From positions 512,001-576,000 of the forward strand of contig NC_092574.1 of assembly GCF_037975245.1 (NCBI RefSeq): a DNA stretch of 64,000 nt, read 5' to 3'. The notes below the pieces were generated by a model. That model saw only the letters and a program-made list of their open reading frames with translations. It was not told the origin of the DNA and searched no databases. This document shows positions 1 through 11,777 of this stretch, in pieces. Both the position numbers and the translations under genes were made by a program. Origin of the DNA: Apostichopus japonicus. Taxonomy: Eukaryota > Echinodermata > Holothuroidea > Aspidochirotida > Stichopodidae. The number at the start of each line of letters is the position of its first letter. Position 1 is the stretch's first letter.

Positions 1-323
1 ATCGATCTTATCTCGATATATACGATCTTATATCGATCTTATCTCATAGATTTATATCAACTGCTGTCGTGGCGCGGTTGGTTGTTCTCTGTACCTCGAG
101 AGCGTGACGTATTTTGGATCGCGGGATCGAGACCAGGGCAGCGCAGTTTGCGTTTGCCGCGATCTCATACGGTCTCTGGAACTTTAAGTATCGTAAACGA
201 ACATAGATATATATCAACTGCTGTCGTGGCGCGGTTGGTTGTGCTCTGTACCTCGAGAGCGAGACGTATTTTGGATCGCGGGATCGAGACCGGGCCAGCG
301 CAGTTTGCTTTTGCCGCGATCTA
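1..323. repeat. 157-bp satellite, two units and AT-rich leader
   Basis: The first about 50 bases are an AT-rich stretch built from GATCTTAT words, followed by two copies of the 157-bp satellite that fills 3,093-9,699. The block from 1 to about 240 recurs almost unchanged at 9,967-10,206, including the AT-rich leader, so the two ends of this satellite domain share one junction. The array is cut at about 323 by a LINE. There is no coding role: the unit length is not a multiple of three, so the frame rotates from unit to unit. Confidence 0.9.
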
Positions 324-364
324 AACTTTGCCGCGATCTAACTGAAACGCATACTAAGAAGAAA

Positions 365-2884
365 ATGATTATTGGTTGTATTTATAGACCACCCAGCGGT
401 TCAATTGACGATTTCAATTTCAATGTACAACATATTTCTAATATAATAAGTCATCACAATTATGATTCATATATAATGGGAGATTTTAATATTGATTTAT
501 CTGATGTAAACAAATCAACAGGTTTTCTTAACATATTGTACTCTACCGGATTCAATCCCACAATTACTAAACCCACTCGTATCACTGCAACCTCAGCAAC
601 TATACTTGATAATATTGTAACAAATGTCGAATCCACAACCATACCAGGAATTCTTGTAACCGATATAAGTGATCATTTTCCAATATTCCTTTTGATTCCT
701 ACCAAGAATAACAGACCAATGAACTTCATGTACAGGCGAAATTATAAACCAGATAACATCAGGCGTTTTAACTATGAAATTGAAAACAAAAACTGGAACG
801 ATGTTTTAAGCCAAACTGATGTTAATGCTGCTTACAACACTTTCTTTGAATCCTTTAATTATACCTATAATAATTGTTTTCCAATTTGTTATGTAAGCAA
901 AAGGAAACGACGTAAAAAGAAACATCCATGGATTACAACTGGAATGTTGAAATCTATCAAAATAAAGAACAAGCTCTTTAAAAGTTATTTAACAGCACCT
1001 ACTGATGTTAACAAGGCTACGTATAAGCATTATCGCAATAAGCTTAACCATATTATTAGATTTTCTAAAAGATTGTATTTCTATGATAAATTCAAAAATA
1101 ATAGAAATAATATAAGTGTAACTTGGAATACAATTAACGAAGTTCTAAACACCAACCGAAAAAAAGGTGGATATCCTGCTGCTTTTAAAACTGGTGATCA
1201 AGAAATCAGCAACGAGAATGACATTGCCAGCTACTTTAACAAATATTTTGTAAACATTGGACCCTCACTTGCAAGAAATATTACAAATAAAGGTAGTACA
1301 GAATATCTTATTCATAATAATAACAGAAACAGTCATTCTATGTTCATTAATCCTGTCAGTGAGGAAGAACTTTCAATAGTTGCTATTTCCAGCCTGAAAC
1401 CAAAAAAAGCAGCGGGATATGACGATTTTAAACCTGATATAATAAGAAATGTTATTCACTTTATCGCCAAACCATTGACTTATATTTGTAATTTATCTTT
1501 TACTTCTGGTACATTTCCAGATAAACTAAAGATTGCTAAGGTTATACCAATTTTTAAAAAAGGTGACCAAGATGTATATGAAAATTACCGTCCTATTTCT
1601 TTATTATCATGTTTTTCAAAAATTATTGAAAGGCTTATGTACAATCGTATCTTTAAGTTTCTAACCAAGTTTAATATCCTGTGCAATGATCAATATGGCT
1701 TCCGCCCAAAGCATTCTACAGAACTTGCTTTGGCAAATGCTATTGAAAAAATATGTACAAGTCTTGATAATACCAAAATATGTATTGGAGTGTTCCTCGA
1801 TCTCTCCAAGGCATTTGATACTATTGACCATACCATTTTGCTAAGTAAATTATCTTTGTATGGTGTAAGGGGAACAACCCTTGACTGGTTGAGCAGCTAT
1901 TTATCCAATAGACATCAGTATACTTCATATAAAAACTCTAAATCCGAACACGCTGTAACCCGTTGTGGTGTTCCACAGGGCTCAATATTAGGACCACTGT
2001 TGTTCATAATTTATGTCAATGACATTTGCCAGGTGTCAAAAATTGCCAAGACTATTTTGTTTGCTGATGATACCAATATTTTCTTCGAGTTCGAAAACGT
2101 ACATAGAATTCATGATACTGTCTCTACTGAATTAACTAAATTTACTTACTGGTTTGCTGCTAATAAGTTATCACTTAATGCAGACAAAACTAACTATATA
2201 GTATTTAATGGAAGAAGAACGCTTAACTGGAATAATGACATAATAATGGACGGTAAAGTAATTAAACAAGTATCAACTACTAAATTTCTAGGGGTTAATA
2301 TTGATAGTAAACTTACATGGAGTGACCATATTACAAAAGTTTGCACCAGCGTTGCAAGAGGTGCAGGAATTTTAGCAAAGCTAAAACATTTCCTCCCCCA
2401 GAATATACTCAGAATGCTTTATCAAACTTTAATAGCACCACATCTGTATTACTGCTTGATTATCTGGTCTGGTACAAGTGTTTCTCATTTAAGTCACCTT
2501 AAAATACTTCAAAAGAGTGCAATACGTCATATATCTCACGCAGCACCGCGTGAACATACAAGCCCCCTCTTTAAGAAACTCAATTTATTGAAATTAGATG
2601 ACATTATAAAAGTTAATATTGCAACATTTACATACAAGGCTTGGAATGGATCATTGCCAATCAGTTTTCGAAATTTTATAAACAGCAACACAGATTTCCA
2701 TAATTATAATACCAGAACGGCTAGCAACGCACATTATAAATCATATAAAACACGCACTGGTATGTTAAGCCTCAAAAACCGTGCAACCAAAATTTGGAAT
2801 TCACTGTCAATAACTTTAAAAACTAAGAAAACAAGCTCCATATTTAGTAAATGTCTTACTAAAGAAATTATTATGTCTTATTAA
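365..2884 (+). CDS. LINE ORF2: partial endonuclease plus reverse transcriptase
   Basis: This is the retrotransposition polyprotein of the LINE. The N-terminal part is the C-terminal half of an APE-type endonuclease, with IYRPP at about 385, MGDFNIDL at 476-499 and SDHFPIF at 668-688; the first half is lost by 5' truncation. The reverse transcriptase follows, with YRPISLLS near 1,590, FLDLSKAFDTIDH at about 1,793-1,831, VPQGSILGPLLF at about 1,970-2,005 and the catalytic FADDT at 2,057-2,075. The frame is open back into the satellite, so the given start (first ATG in LINE sequence) is formal; the native start was removed. No stop or frameshift interrupts it. It could supply reverse transcriptase only if transcribed from outside. 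Confidence 0.88.
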   Translation: MIIGCIYRPPSGSIDDFNFNVQHISNIISHHNYDSYIMGDFNIDLSDVNKSTGFLNILYSTGFNPTITKPTRITATSATILDNIVTNVESTTIPGILVTDISDHFPIFLLIPTKNNRPMNFMYRRNYKPDNIRRFNYEIENKNWNDVLSQTDVNAAYNTFFESFNYTYNNCFPICYVSKRKRRKKKHPWITTGMLKSIKIKNKLFKSYLTAPTDVNKATYKHYRNKLNHIIRFSKRLYFYDKFKNNRNNISVTWNTINEVLNTNRKKGGYPAAFKTGDQEISNENDIASYFNKYFVNIGPSLARNITNKGSTEYLIHNNNRNSHSMFINPVSEEELSIVAISSLKPKKAAGYDDFKPDIIRNVIHFIAKPLTYICNLSFTSGTFPDKLKIAKVIPIFKKGDQDVYENYRPISLLSCFSKIIERLMYNRIFKFLTKFNILCNDQYGFRPKHSTELALANAIEKICTSLDNTKICIGVFLDLSKAFDTIDHTILLSKLSLYGVRGTTLDWLSSYLSNRHQYTSYKNSKSEHAVTRCGVPQGSILGPLLFIIYVNDICQVSKIAKTILFADDTNIFFEFENVHRIHDTVSTELTKFTYWFAANKLSLNADKTNYIVFNGRRTLNWNNDIIMDGKVIKQVSTTKFLGVNIDSKLTWSDHITKVCTSVARGAGILAKLKHFLPQNILRMLYQTLIAPHLYYCLIIWSGTSVSHLSHLKILQKSAIRHISHAAPREHTSPLFKKLNLLKLDDIIKVNIATFTYKAWNGSLPISFRNFINSNTDFHNYNTRTASNAHYKSYKTRTGMLSLKNRATKIWNSLSITLKTKKTSSIFSKCLTKEIIMSY

Positions 2885-2985
2885 TTATGATTTAGCTGCA
2901 TAGTCGCATAGCAGCATATTCACATATTGAAGCGTTTACGTATTGTTATTAACATTATTTTCACTATTTTCTATCTTTTCTTCAT

Positions 2986-3092
2986 GGGAGTCTTCTGTTT
3001 TGTTAAGCCAGCATAGGCTTTTCAGAAGACTTCCATTCACATTGTAATATTTATGTGAAAAAACAAATAAATGAATGAATGAATGAATGAAT
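2986..3092 (+). other. LINE 3' hairpin and AATGA tail
   Basis: GGGAGTCTTC (2,986-2,995) and GAAGACTTCC (about 3,025-3,034) can pair into a stem of about nine base pairs, followed by an AAACAAATAAATGAATGA tail. The same stem occurs just before the tails of two other LINE copies in this window. In non-LTR elements the 3' end is the reverse-transcriptase recognition site, so a conserved stem here is a plausible recognition structure. That role is inferred. Confidence 0.65.
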
Positions 3093-6000
3093 CTTATACG
3101 GTATCGGGAACTTTATGTATTAGAAACGAACATAGATTTATATCAACTGCTGTCGTGGCGCGGTTGGTTGTGCTCTGTGCCTCGAGAGCGAGACGTATTT
3201 TGGATCGCCGGCTCGAGAACGGGCCAGCGCAGTTTGCTTTTGCCGCGATCTCATACGGTCTCTGGAACTTTCAGTATTAGAAACGAACATAGATTTACAT
3301 CAACTGCTGTCGTGGCGCGGTTGGTTGCTCTGTAACTCGAGAGCGTGACGTATTTTGGATCGCGGGCTCGAGACCAGGTGGGGGCAGTTTGCTTTTGCCG
3401 CGATCTCATACGGTCTCTGGAACTTTAAGTATTAGAAACGAACATAGATTTACATCAACTGATGTCGTGGCGCGGTTGGTTGTGCTCTGTACCTCGAGAG
3501 CGAGACGTATTTTGGATCGCGGGCTCAAGAACGGGCCAGCGCAGTTTGCTTTTGCCGCGATCTCATACGGTCTCTGGAACTTTAAGTATTAGAAACGAAC
3601 ATAGATTTACATCAACTGCTGTCGTGGCGCGGTTGGTTGTGCTCTGTACTTCGAGAGCGTGACGTATTTTGGATCGCGGGCTCGAGACCGAGCCAGCGCA
3701 GTTTGCTTTTGCCGCGATCTCATACGGTCTCTGGAACTTTATGTATTAGAAACGAACATAGATTTATATCTACTGCTGTCGTGGCGCGGTTGGTTGCTCT
3801 GTGCCTCGAGAGCGAGACGTATTTTGGATCGCGGGATCGAGACCAGGCCAGCGCAGTTTGCTTTTGCGGCGATCTTACACGGTCTTTGGAACTTTAAGTA
3901 TTAGAAACGAACATAGATTTATATCAACTGCTGTCGTGGCGCGGTTGGGTGTTCTGTACCTCGAGAGCGTGACGTATTTTGGATCGCGGGCTCAAGACCG
4001 GGCCAGCGCAGTTTGCTTTTGCCGCGATCTTATACGGTCTCTGGAACTTTATGTATTAGAAACGAACATAGATTTATATCAACTGCTGTCGTGGCGCGGT
4101 TGGTTGTGCTCTGTGCCTCGAGAGCGAGACGTATTTTAGATCGCCGGCTCGAGAACGGGCCAGCGCAGTTTGCTTTTGCCGCGATCTCATACGGTCTCTG
4201 GAACTTTAAGTATTAGAAACGAACATAGATTTTTATCAACTGCTGTCGTGGCTCGGTTGGTTGCTCTGTACCTCGAGAGCGTGACGTATTTTGGATCGCG
4301 GGCTCGAGACCAGGCCAGCGCAGTTTGCTTTTGCCGCGATCTCATACGGTCTCTGGAACTTTAAGTATTAGAAACGAACATAGATTTTTATCAACTGCTG
4401 TCGTGGCTCGGTTGGTTGCTCTGTACCTCGAGAGCGTGACGTATTTTGGATCGCGGGCTCGAGACCAGGTGTGGGCAGTTTGCTTTTGCCGCGATCTTAT
4501 ACGGTCTCTGGGAACTTTAAGTATTAGAAACGAACATAGATTTATATCAACTGCTGTCGTGGCGCGGTTGGTTGCTCTGTACCTCGAGAGCGTGACGTAT
4601 TTTGGATCGCGGGCTCGAGAACGGGCCAGCGCAGTTTGCTTTTGCCGGGATCTCATACGGTCTCTGGAACTTTAAGTATTAGAAACGAACATAGATTTAC
4701 ATCAACTGATGTCGTGGCGCGGTTGGTTGTGCTCTGTACCTCGAGAGCGAGACGTATTTTGGATCGCGGGCTCGAGAACGGGCCAGCGCAGTTTGCTTTT
4801 GCCGCGATCTCATACGGTCTCTGGAACTTTAAGTATTAGAAACGAACATAGATTTACATCAACTGCTGTCGTGGCGCGGTTGGTTGTGCTCTGTACCTCG
4901 AGAGCGAGACGTATTTTGGATCGCGGGCTCGAGAACGGGCCAGCGCAGTTTGCTTTTGCCGCGATCTCATACGGTCTCTGGAACTTTAAGTATTAGAAAC
5001 GAACAAAGATTTACATCAACTGCTGTCGTGGCGCGGTTGGTTGTGCTCTGTACCTCGAGAGCGTGACGTATTTTGGATCGCGGGCTCGAGACCAGGTATG
5101 AGCAGTTTGCTTTTGCCGCGATCTCATACGGTCTCTGGAACTTTAAGTATTAGAAACGAACATAGATTTACATCAACTGCTGTCGTGGCGCGGTTGGTTG
5201 TGCTCTGCACCTCGAGAGCGAGACGTATTTTGGATCGCGGGCTCGAGACCAGGTGGGGGCAGTTTGCTTTTGCCGCGATCTCATACGATCTCTGGAACTT
5301 TAAGTATTAGAAACGAACATAGATTTACATCAACTGCTGTCGTGGCGCGGTTGGTTGTGCTCTGCACCTCGAGAGCGAGACGTATTTTGGATCGCGGGCT
5401 CGAGACCAGGTGGGGGCAGTTTGCTTTTGCCGCGATCTCATACGATCTCTGGGAACTTTAAGTATTAGAAACGAACATAGATTTATATCAACTGCTGTCG
5501 TGGCGCGGTTGGTTGTGCTCTGTACCTCGAGAGCGTGGCGTATTTTGGATCGCGGGCTCGAGACCAGGCCAGCGCAGTTTGCTTTTGCCGCGATCTTATA
5601 CGGTCTTTGGAACTTTAAGTATTAGAAACGAACATAGATTTATATCAACTGCTGTCGTGGCGCGGTTGGTTGTGCTCTGTACCTCGAGAGCGAGACGTAT
5701 TTTGGATCGCGGGCTCGAGACCGGGCCAGCGCAGTTTGCTTTTGCCGCGATCTTATACGGTCTCTGGAACTTTAAGTATTAGAAACGAACATAGATTTAC
5801 ATCAACTGCTGTCGTGGCGCGGTTGGTTGTGCTCTGTACCTCGAGAGCGAGACGTATTTTGGATCGCGGGCTCGAGACCGGTCCAGCGCAGTTTGCTTTT
5901 GCCGCGATCTCATACGGTCTCTGGAACTTTATGTATTAGAAACGAACATAGATTTATATCAACTGCTGTCGTGGCGCGGTTGGTTGTGCTCTGTACCTCG

Positions 6001-9000
6001 AGAGCGAGACGTATTTTGGATCGCCGGCTCGAGAACGGGCCAGCGCAGTTTGCTTTTGCCGCGATCTTATACGATCTCTGGGAACTTTAAGTATTAGAAA
6101 CGAACATAGATTCATATCAACTGATGTCGTGGCGCGGTTGGTTGTGCTCTGTACCTCGAGAGCGTGGCGTATTTTGGATCGCGGGATCGAGACCAGGCCA
6201 GCGCAGTTTGCTTTTGCGGCGATCTTACATGGTCTTTGGAACTTTAAGTATTAGAAACGAACATAGATTTATATCAACTGCTGTCGTGACGCGGTTGGTT
6301 GTGCTCTGTACTTCGAGAGCGTGACGTATTTTGGATCGCGGGATCGAGACCGAGCCAGCGCAGTTTGCTTTTGCCGCGATCTCATACGGTCTCTGGGAAC
6401 TTTAAGTATTAGAAACGAACATAGATTTACATCAACTGCTGTCGTGGCGCGGTTGGTTGTGCTCTGTACCTCGAGAGCGAGACGTATTTTGGATCGCGGG
6501 CTCGAGACCAGGCCAGCGCAGTTTGCTTTTGCCGCGATCTTATACGGTCTCTGGAACTTTAAGTATTAGAAACGAACATAGATTTACATCAACTGCTGTC
6601 GTGGCGCGGTTGGTTGTGCTCTGTGCCTCGAGAGCGAGACGTATTTTAGATCGCCGGCTCGAGAACGGGCCAGCGCAGTTTGCTTTTGCCGCGATCTCAT
6701 ACGGTCTCTGGAACTTTAAGTATTAGAAACGAACATAGATTTACATCAACTGCTGTCGTGGCGCGGTTGGTTGTGCTCTGTACCTCGAGAGCGAGACGTA
6801 TTTTGGATCGCGGGCTCGAGACCAGGCCAGCGCAGTTTGCTTTTGCCGCGATCTTACACGGTCTCTGGAACTTTAAGTATTAGAAACGAACATAGATTTA
6901 CATCAACTGCTGTCGTGGCGCGGTTGGTTGTGCTCTGTACCTCGAGAGCGAGACGTATTTTGGATCGCTGGCTCGAGACCAGGCCAGCGCAGTTTGCTTT
7001 TGCCGCGATCTTACACGGTCTCTGGAACTTTAAGTATTAGAAACGAACATAGATTTACATCAACTGCTGTCGTGGCGCGGTTGGTTGTGCTCTGTACCTC
7101 GAGAGCGAGACGTATTTTGGATCGCGGGTTCGAGACCAGGCCAGCGCAGTTTGCTTTTGCCGCGATCTCATACGGTCTCTGGAACTTTAAGTATTAGAAA
7201 CGAACATAGACTTATATCAACTGCTGTCGTGGCGCGGTTGGGTGTTCTCTGTACCTCGAGAGCGTGACGTATTTTGGATCGCATGCTCAAGACCGGGCCA
7301 GCGCAGTTTGCTTTTGCCGCTATCTCATACGGTCTTTGGAACTTTAAGTATTAGAAACGAACATAGATTTCTATCAACTGCTGTCGTGGCGCGGTTGGGT
7401 GTTCTCTGTACCTCGAGAGCGTGACGTATTTTGGATCGCGGGCTCAAGACCAGGCCAGCGCAGTTTGCTTTTGCCGCGATCTCATACGGTCTCTGGAAAT
7501 TTAAGTATTAGAAACGAACATAGATTTATATCAACTGCTGTCGTGGCGCGGTTGGTTGTGCTCTGTACCTCGAGAGCGAGACGTATTTTGGATCGCTGGC
7601 TCGAGACCAGGCCAGCGCAGTTTGCTTTTGCCGCGATCTCATACGGTCTCTGGAACTTTAAGTATTAGAAACGAACATAGATTTACATCAACTGCTGTCG
7701 TGGCGCGGTTGGGTGTTCTCTGTACCTCGAGAGCGTGACGTATTTTGGATCGCGGGCTCAAGACCGGGCCAGCGCAGTTTGCTTTTGCCGCGATCTCATA
7801 CGGTCTCTGGAACTTTAAGTATTAGAAACGAACATAGATTTATATCAACTGCTGTCGTGACGCGGTTGGGTGTTCTCTGTACCTCGAGAGCGTGACGTAT
7901 TTTGGATCGCGGGCTCAAGACCGGGCCAGCGCAGTTTGCTTTTGCCGCGATCTCATACGGTCTTTGGAACTTTAAGTATTAGAAACGAACATAGATTTAT
8001 ATCAACTGCTGTCGTGGCGCGGTTGGGTGTTCTCTGTACCTCGAGAGCGTGACGTATTTTGGATCGCGGGCTCAAGACCAGGCCAGCGCAGTTTGCTTTT
8101 GCCGCGATCTCATTCGGTCTCTGGAAATTTAAGTATTAGAAACGAACATAGATTTACATCAACTGCTGTCGTGGCGCGGTTGGTTGTGCTCTGTACCTCG
8201 AGAGCGAGACGTATTTTGGATCGCGGGCTCGAGACCAGGCCAGCGTAGTTTGCTTTTGCCGCGATCTTATACGGTCTCTGGAACTTTAAGTATTAGAAAC
8301 GAACATAGATTTACATCAACTGCTGTCGTGGCGCGGTTGGTTGTGCTCTGTACCTCGAGAGCGAGACGTATTTTGGATCGCGGGCTCGAGACCAGGCCAG
8401 CGCAGTTTGCTTTTGCCGCGATCTCATACGGTCTCTGGAACTTTAAGTATTAGAAACGAACATAGATTTATATCAACTGCTGTCGTGGCGCGGTTGGTTG
8501 TGCTCTGTACCTCGAGAGCGTGACGTATTTTGGATCGCGGGCTCGAGACCAGGCCAGCGCAGTTTGCTTTTGCCGCGATCTCATACGGTCTTTGGAACTT
8601 TAAGTATTAGAAACGAACATAGATTTATATCAACTGCTGTCGTGGCGCGGTTGGTTGTGCTCTGTACCTCGAGAGCGAGACGTATTTTGGATCGCGGGCT
8701 CGAGACCAGACCAGCGCAGTTTGCTTTTGCCGCGAGTCTCATACGGTCTCTGGAACTTTAAGTATTAGAAACGAACATAGATTTATATCAACTGCTGTCG
8801 TGGCGCGGTTGGTTGTGCTCTGTGCCTCGAGAGCGAGACGTATTTTAGATCGCCGGCTCGAGAACGGGCCAGCGCAGTTTGCTTTTGCGGCGATCTTATA
8901 CGGTCTTTGGAACTTTATGTATTAGAAACGAACATAGATTTACATCAACTGCTGTCGTGGCGCGGTTGGTTGTGCTCTGTGCCTCGAGAGCGAGACGTAT

Positions 9001-9699
9001 TTTGGATCGCGGGATCGAGACCAGGCCAGCGCAGTTTGCTTTTGCCGCGATCTCATACGGTCTCTGGAAATTTAAGTATTAGAAACGAACATAGATTTAC
9101 ATCAACTGCTGTCGTGGCGCGGTTGGTTGTGCTCTGTACCTCGAGAGCGAGACGTATTTTGGATCGCGGGCTCGAGACCAGGCCAGCGCAGTTTGCTTTT
9201 GCCGCGATCTCATACGGTCTCTGGAACTTTAAGTATTAGAAACGAACATAGATTTACATCAACTGCTGTCGTGGCGCGGTTGGTTGTGCTCTGTACCTCG
9301 AGAGCGAGACGTATTTTGGATCGCGGGCTCGAGACCAGGCCAGCGCAGTTTGCTTTTGCCGCGATCTCATACGGTCTCTGGAACTTTAAGTATTAGAAAC
9401 GAACATAGATTTATATCAACTGCTGTCGTGGCGCGGTTGGTTGTGCTCTGTACCTCGAGAGCGTGACGTATTTTGGATCGCGGGCTCGAGACCAGGCCAG
9501 CGCAGTTTGCTGTTGCCGCGATCTCATACGGTCTCTTGAACTTTAAGTATTAGAAACGAACATAGATTTATATCAACTGCTGTCGTGGCGCGGTTGGTTG
9601 TGCTCTGTACCTCGAGAGCGTGACGTATTTTGGATCGCCGGCTCGAGAACGGGCCAGCGCAGTTTGCTTTTGCCGCGATCTCATACGGTCTCTGGAACT
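3093..9699. repeat. 157-bp satellite array, about 42 units
   Basis: This is an uninterrupted head-to-tail array. Landmarks such as GTCGTGGCGCGGTTGG and ATTAGAAACGAACATAG recur every 157 bp, with occasional 154- or 158-bp units. Units differ at a few diagnostic sites, for example GAGCGAGACG or GAGCGTGACG, CCAGGCCAGCG or CCAGGTGGGGG, and ATCGCGGGC or ATCGCCGGC. The unit is CpG-rich compared with its AT-rich surroundings. Open frames of 60-110 codons recur in it only because monomers are similar; the frame rotates every unit, so they are not genes. A tRNA-like segment within the monomer is described in the findings. Confidence 0.95.
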
Positions 9700-9935
9700 T
9701 TGATTTGATTTGATTTGATTTATTTTGTTTTTTCACGTGCAAATATACAAGGTGAAAGGAAGTCTTCTATAAAGCATACAATAGCTTAACAATGTAGAAG
9801 ACTCCCTGAAGAAAGAAATGAGAAGAAAAAATTAAAGATCAAATTAAACGTTTCGACAATAAATCAATTATATGATATTTTAATTAATATGATGCAATTA
9901 TTTCTTTAATATAACATTTTCTAAATGTCCTACAC
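9700..9935 (-). mobile_element. 3' end of a LINE, minus strand
   Basis: Read on the minus strand, this piece carries GGGAGTCTTCTAC, a short loop, TAGAAGACTTCC, then a CACGTGAAAAAACAAAATAAATC stretch and an AAATC-repeat tail that abuts the satellite at 9,699. It matches the 3' UTR layout of the LINEs ending at 3,092 and 23,133, so it is a very short, severely 5'-truncated insertion of the same group. It carries no coding sequence. Confidence 0.8.
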
Positions 9936-9936
9936 G

Positions 9937-10712
9937 ATAATTTATATCGATCTTATACGGTCTTATATCGATCTTATCTCGATATATACGATCTTATATC
10001 GATCTTATCTCATAGATTTATATCAACTGCTGTCGTGGCGCGGTTGGTTGTTCTCTGTACCTCGAGAGCGTGACGTATTTTGGATCGCGGGATCGAGACC
10101 AGGGCAGCGCAGTTTGCGTTTGCCGCGATCTCATACGGTCTCTGGAACTTTAAGTATCGTAAACGAACATAGATATATATCAACTGCTGTCGTGGCGCGG
10201 TTGGCTGTGCTCTGTACCTCGAGAGCGTGACGTATTTTGGATCGCGGGCTCGAGACCAGGGCAGCTCAGTTTGCTTTTGCCGCGATCTAATACGGTCTCT
10301 GGAACTTTAAGTATTAGAAACGAACATAGATTTATATCAACTGCTGTCGTGGCGCGGTTGGTTGTTCTCTGTACCTCGAGAGCGTGACGTATTTTGGATC
10401 GCGGGATCGAGACCAGGGCAGCGCAGTTTGCGTTTGCCGCGATCTTATACGGTCTCTGGAACTTTAAGTATCGTAAACGAACATAGATATATATCAACTG
10501 CTGTCGTGGCGCGGTTGGCTGTGCTCTGTACCTCGAGAGCGTGACGTATTTTGGATCGCGGGCTCGAGACCAGGGCAGCTCAGTTTGCTTTTGCCGCGAT
10601 CTAATACGGTCTCTGGAACTTTAAGTATTAGAAACGAACATAGATTTATATCAACTGCTGTCGTGGCGCGGTTGGCTGTGCTCTGTACCTCGAGAGCGTG
10701 ACGTATTTTGGA
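9937..10712. repeat. Satellite block with 314-bp dimer structure
   Basis: AT-rich GATCTTAT subrepeats (9,937-10,015) lead into about 4.4 satellite monomers. Here monomers alternate between a TATCGTAAACG type and a TATTAGAAACG type, and the TATCGTAAACG landmark recurs 314 bp apart (about 10,155 and 10,469), so the repeat unit is a dimer. The array stops at about 10,712 inside a unit, where LINE-derived sequence begins. Confidence 0.88.
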
Positions 10713-11290
10713 GTAGTAGAAACGAACATACATTTATACCATTTATTCTTTTTACGTCTTTTAGTTTTACTAATGCGATGTTTCGGGAAACAATGATTGT
10801 AAATTGAGTTAAAAGAATCATAGAAGCTTTTATAAGCATTATTTGCATCAGAATAGGCTAAAACGACGTTCCAAGAATTGTCTTTTATATTCGAAATAAT
10901 TTTTTCATGTTGGCAGAGGAGAATTCATTCTATTTCTTTTGGCACATACTGCAAAGAAAATAGGGAAATGGTCACTTAAGTCGGTTATTAGAAATCCTGA
11001 TGTGACAGAGTAGTGTATATTTGTTATGATGTTATCAATTAATGTTTCTGGGGTTGAGCTAATACGTGTTGGTTTGGTGATTGCTGGTGAAAAAACATTA
11101 GAGTAGACTAAATTCAGGAAATCATTGAATTTGTTGTTATCCATTAAACCAATATTATAATCTCCCATAATATACGAGTTGCAGTGGTTTTGCGTTAATA
11201 TGCTAAAGATATGTTGTATATCAGAGTGAAAATTGTCTATAGAGCTATATGTGGTGACCTATAAATACACCCAGTGATATTTTTTTCATT
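10713..11290 (-). pseudogene. LINE endonuclease and linker fragment
   Basis: Minus-strand translation gives an APE endonuclease piece at 10,905-11,168 with MGDYNIGL, a PAITKPTRIS-type segment and LSDHFPIFF. Further 5', near 11,250, a frame-shifted IYR segment matches the start of the same domain. Further 3', at about 10,720-10,900, a shifted frame carries the NNAYKSFYDSFN and KTKRRKKNK region that lies between endonuclease and reverse transcriptase in the LINEs at 365 and 20,008. The piece is truncated at both ends, contains at least two frameshifts and lacks reverse transcriptase. Confidence 0.8.
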
Positions 11291-11697
11291 GCTATGAGGT
11301 AAAATAGATATTGCTATATATCCATAAAGAACAGTGTCCTTGGGATTTCTTGGAAATTTTCGGACCCTGTTCTTGGAAATTGCAAAATCGGGAGTGGTCA
11401 CACTCCATGTAGGTTAGTGGACGACCTCTAGACGTCACTAATACACAACCCGATCACTTGTTATCGATGAAGGGGTGTGTTATCGGATTTTGTCAAGGTT
11501 TTGGTACTACGGGCGAAGGTCTTTAACTAGTTTCGTAACTCATCGGGTAGCAATTAGAGCTTGTGGGGCGCGCGTTTTCATGCAGATGGGAACAATCTCA
11601 AGAAGTGATGGGTGCGTCCGTAGTAGTTGTTGTAGTAGTAGTTGGTTTCATAGCACAATTTTTAAGGGGTCCATACACACACACGCGTTATGATAGA

Positions 11698-11735
<38 letters not shown>

Positions 11736-11746
11736 CACACACACAC

Positions 11747-11777
<31 letters not shown>

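Larger units (their letters stand above)
324..3092 (+). mobile_element. 5'-truncated CR1/L2-like LINE inserted in the satellite
   Basis: This non-LTR retrotransposon copy begins inside its endonuclease domain and runs to a 3' tail of AATGA repeats at about 3,062-3,092. Satellite sequence flanks both sides. At the 5' junction the satellite word TTTGCCGCGATCT appears twice (about 310-341), a small duplication typical of target-primed insertion; a clean target-site duplication is not certain. The 3' UTR contains a hairpin-forming word that is shared with the LINEs ending at 23,133 and 9,700. The reading frame is unbroken over about 2.5 kb, so the copy is young. Clade assignment (CR1/L2/Daphne-like) rests on motif style and microsatellite-like tail and is not proven. 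Confidence 0.9.

Noticed and set aside
3083-9466. Many overlapping 60-110-codon open frames with similar proteins in the satellite
   Set aside because: The monomer is 157 bp, not a multiple of three, so the same peptide text recurs in rotating frames with stops; starts are mostly GTG. This is repeat periodicity, not a gene family.
3093-10712. CRISPR-like regular repetition
   Set aside because: Repeats are contiguous 157-bp units without unique spacers, in a eukaryotic context.
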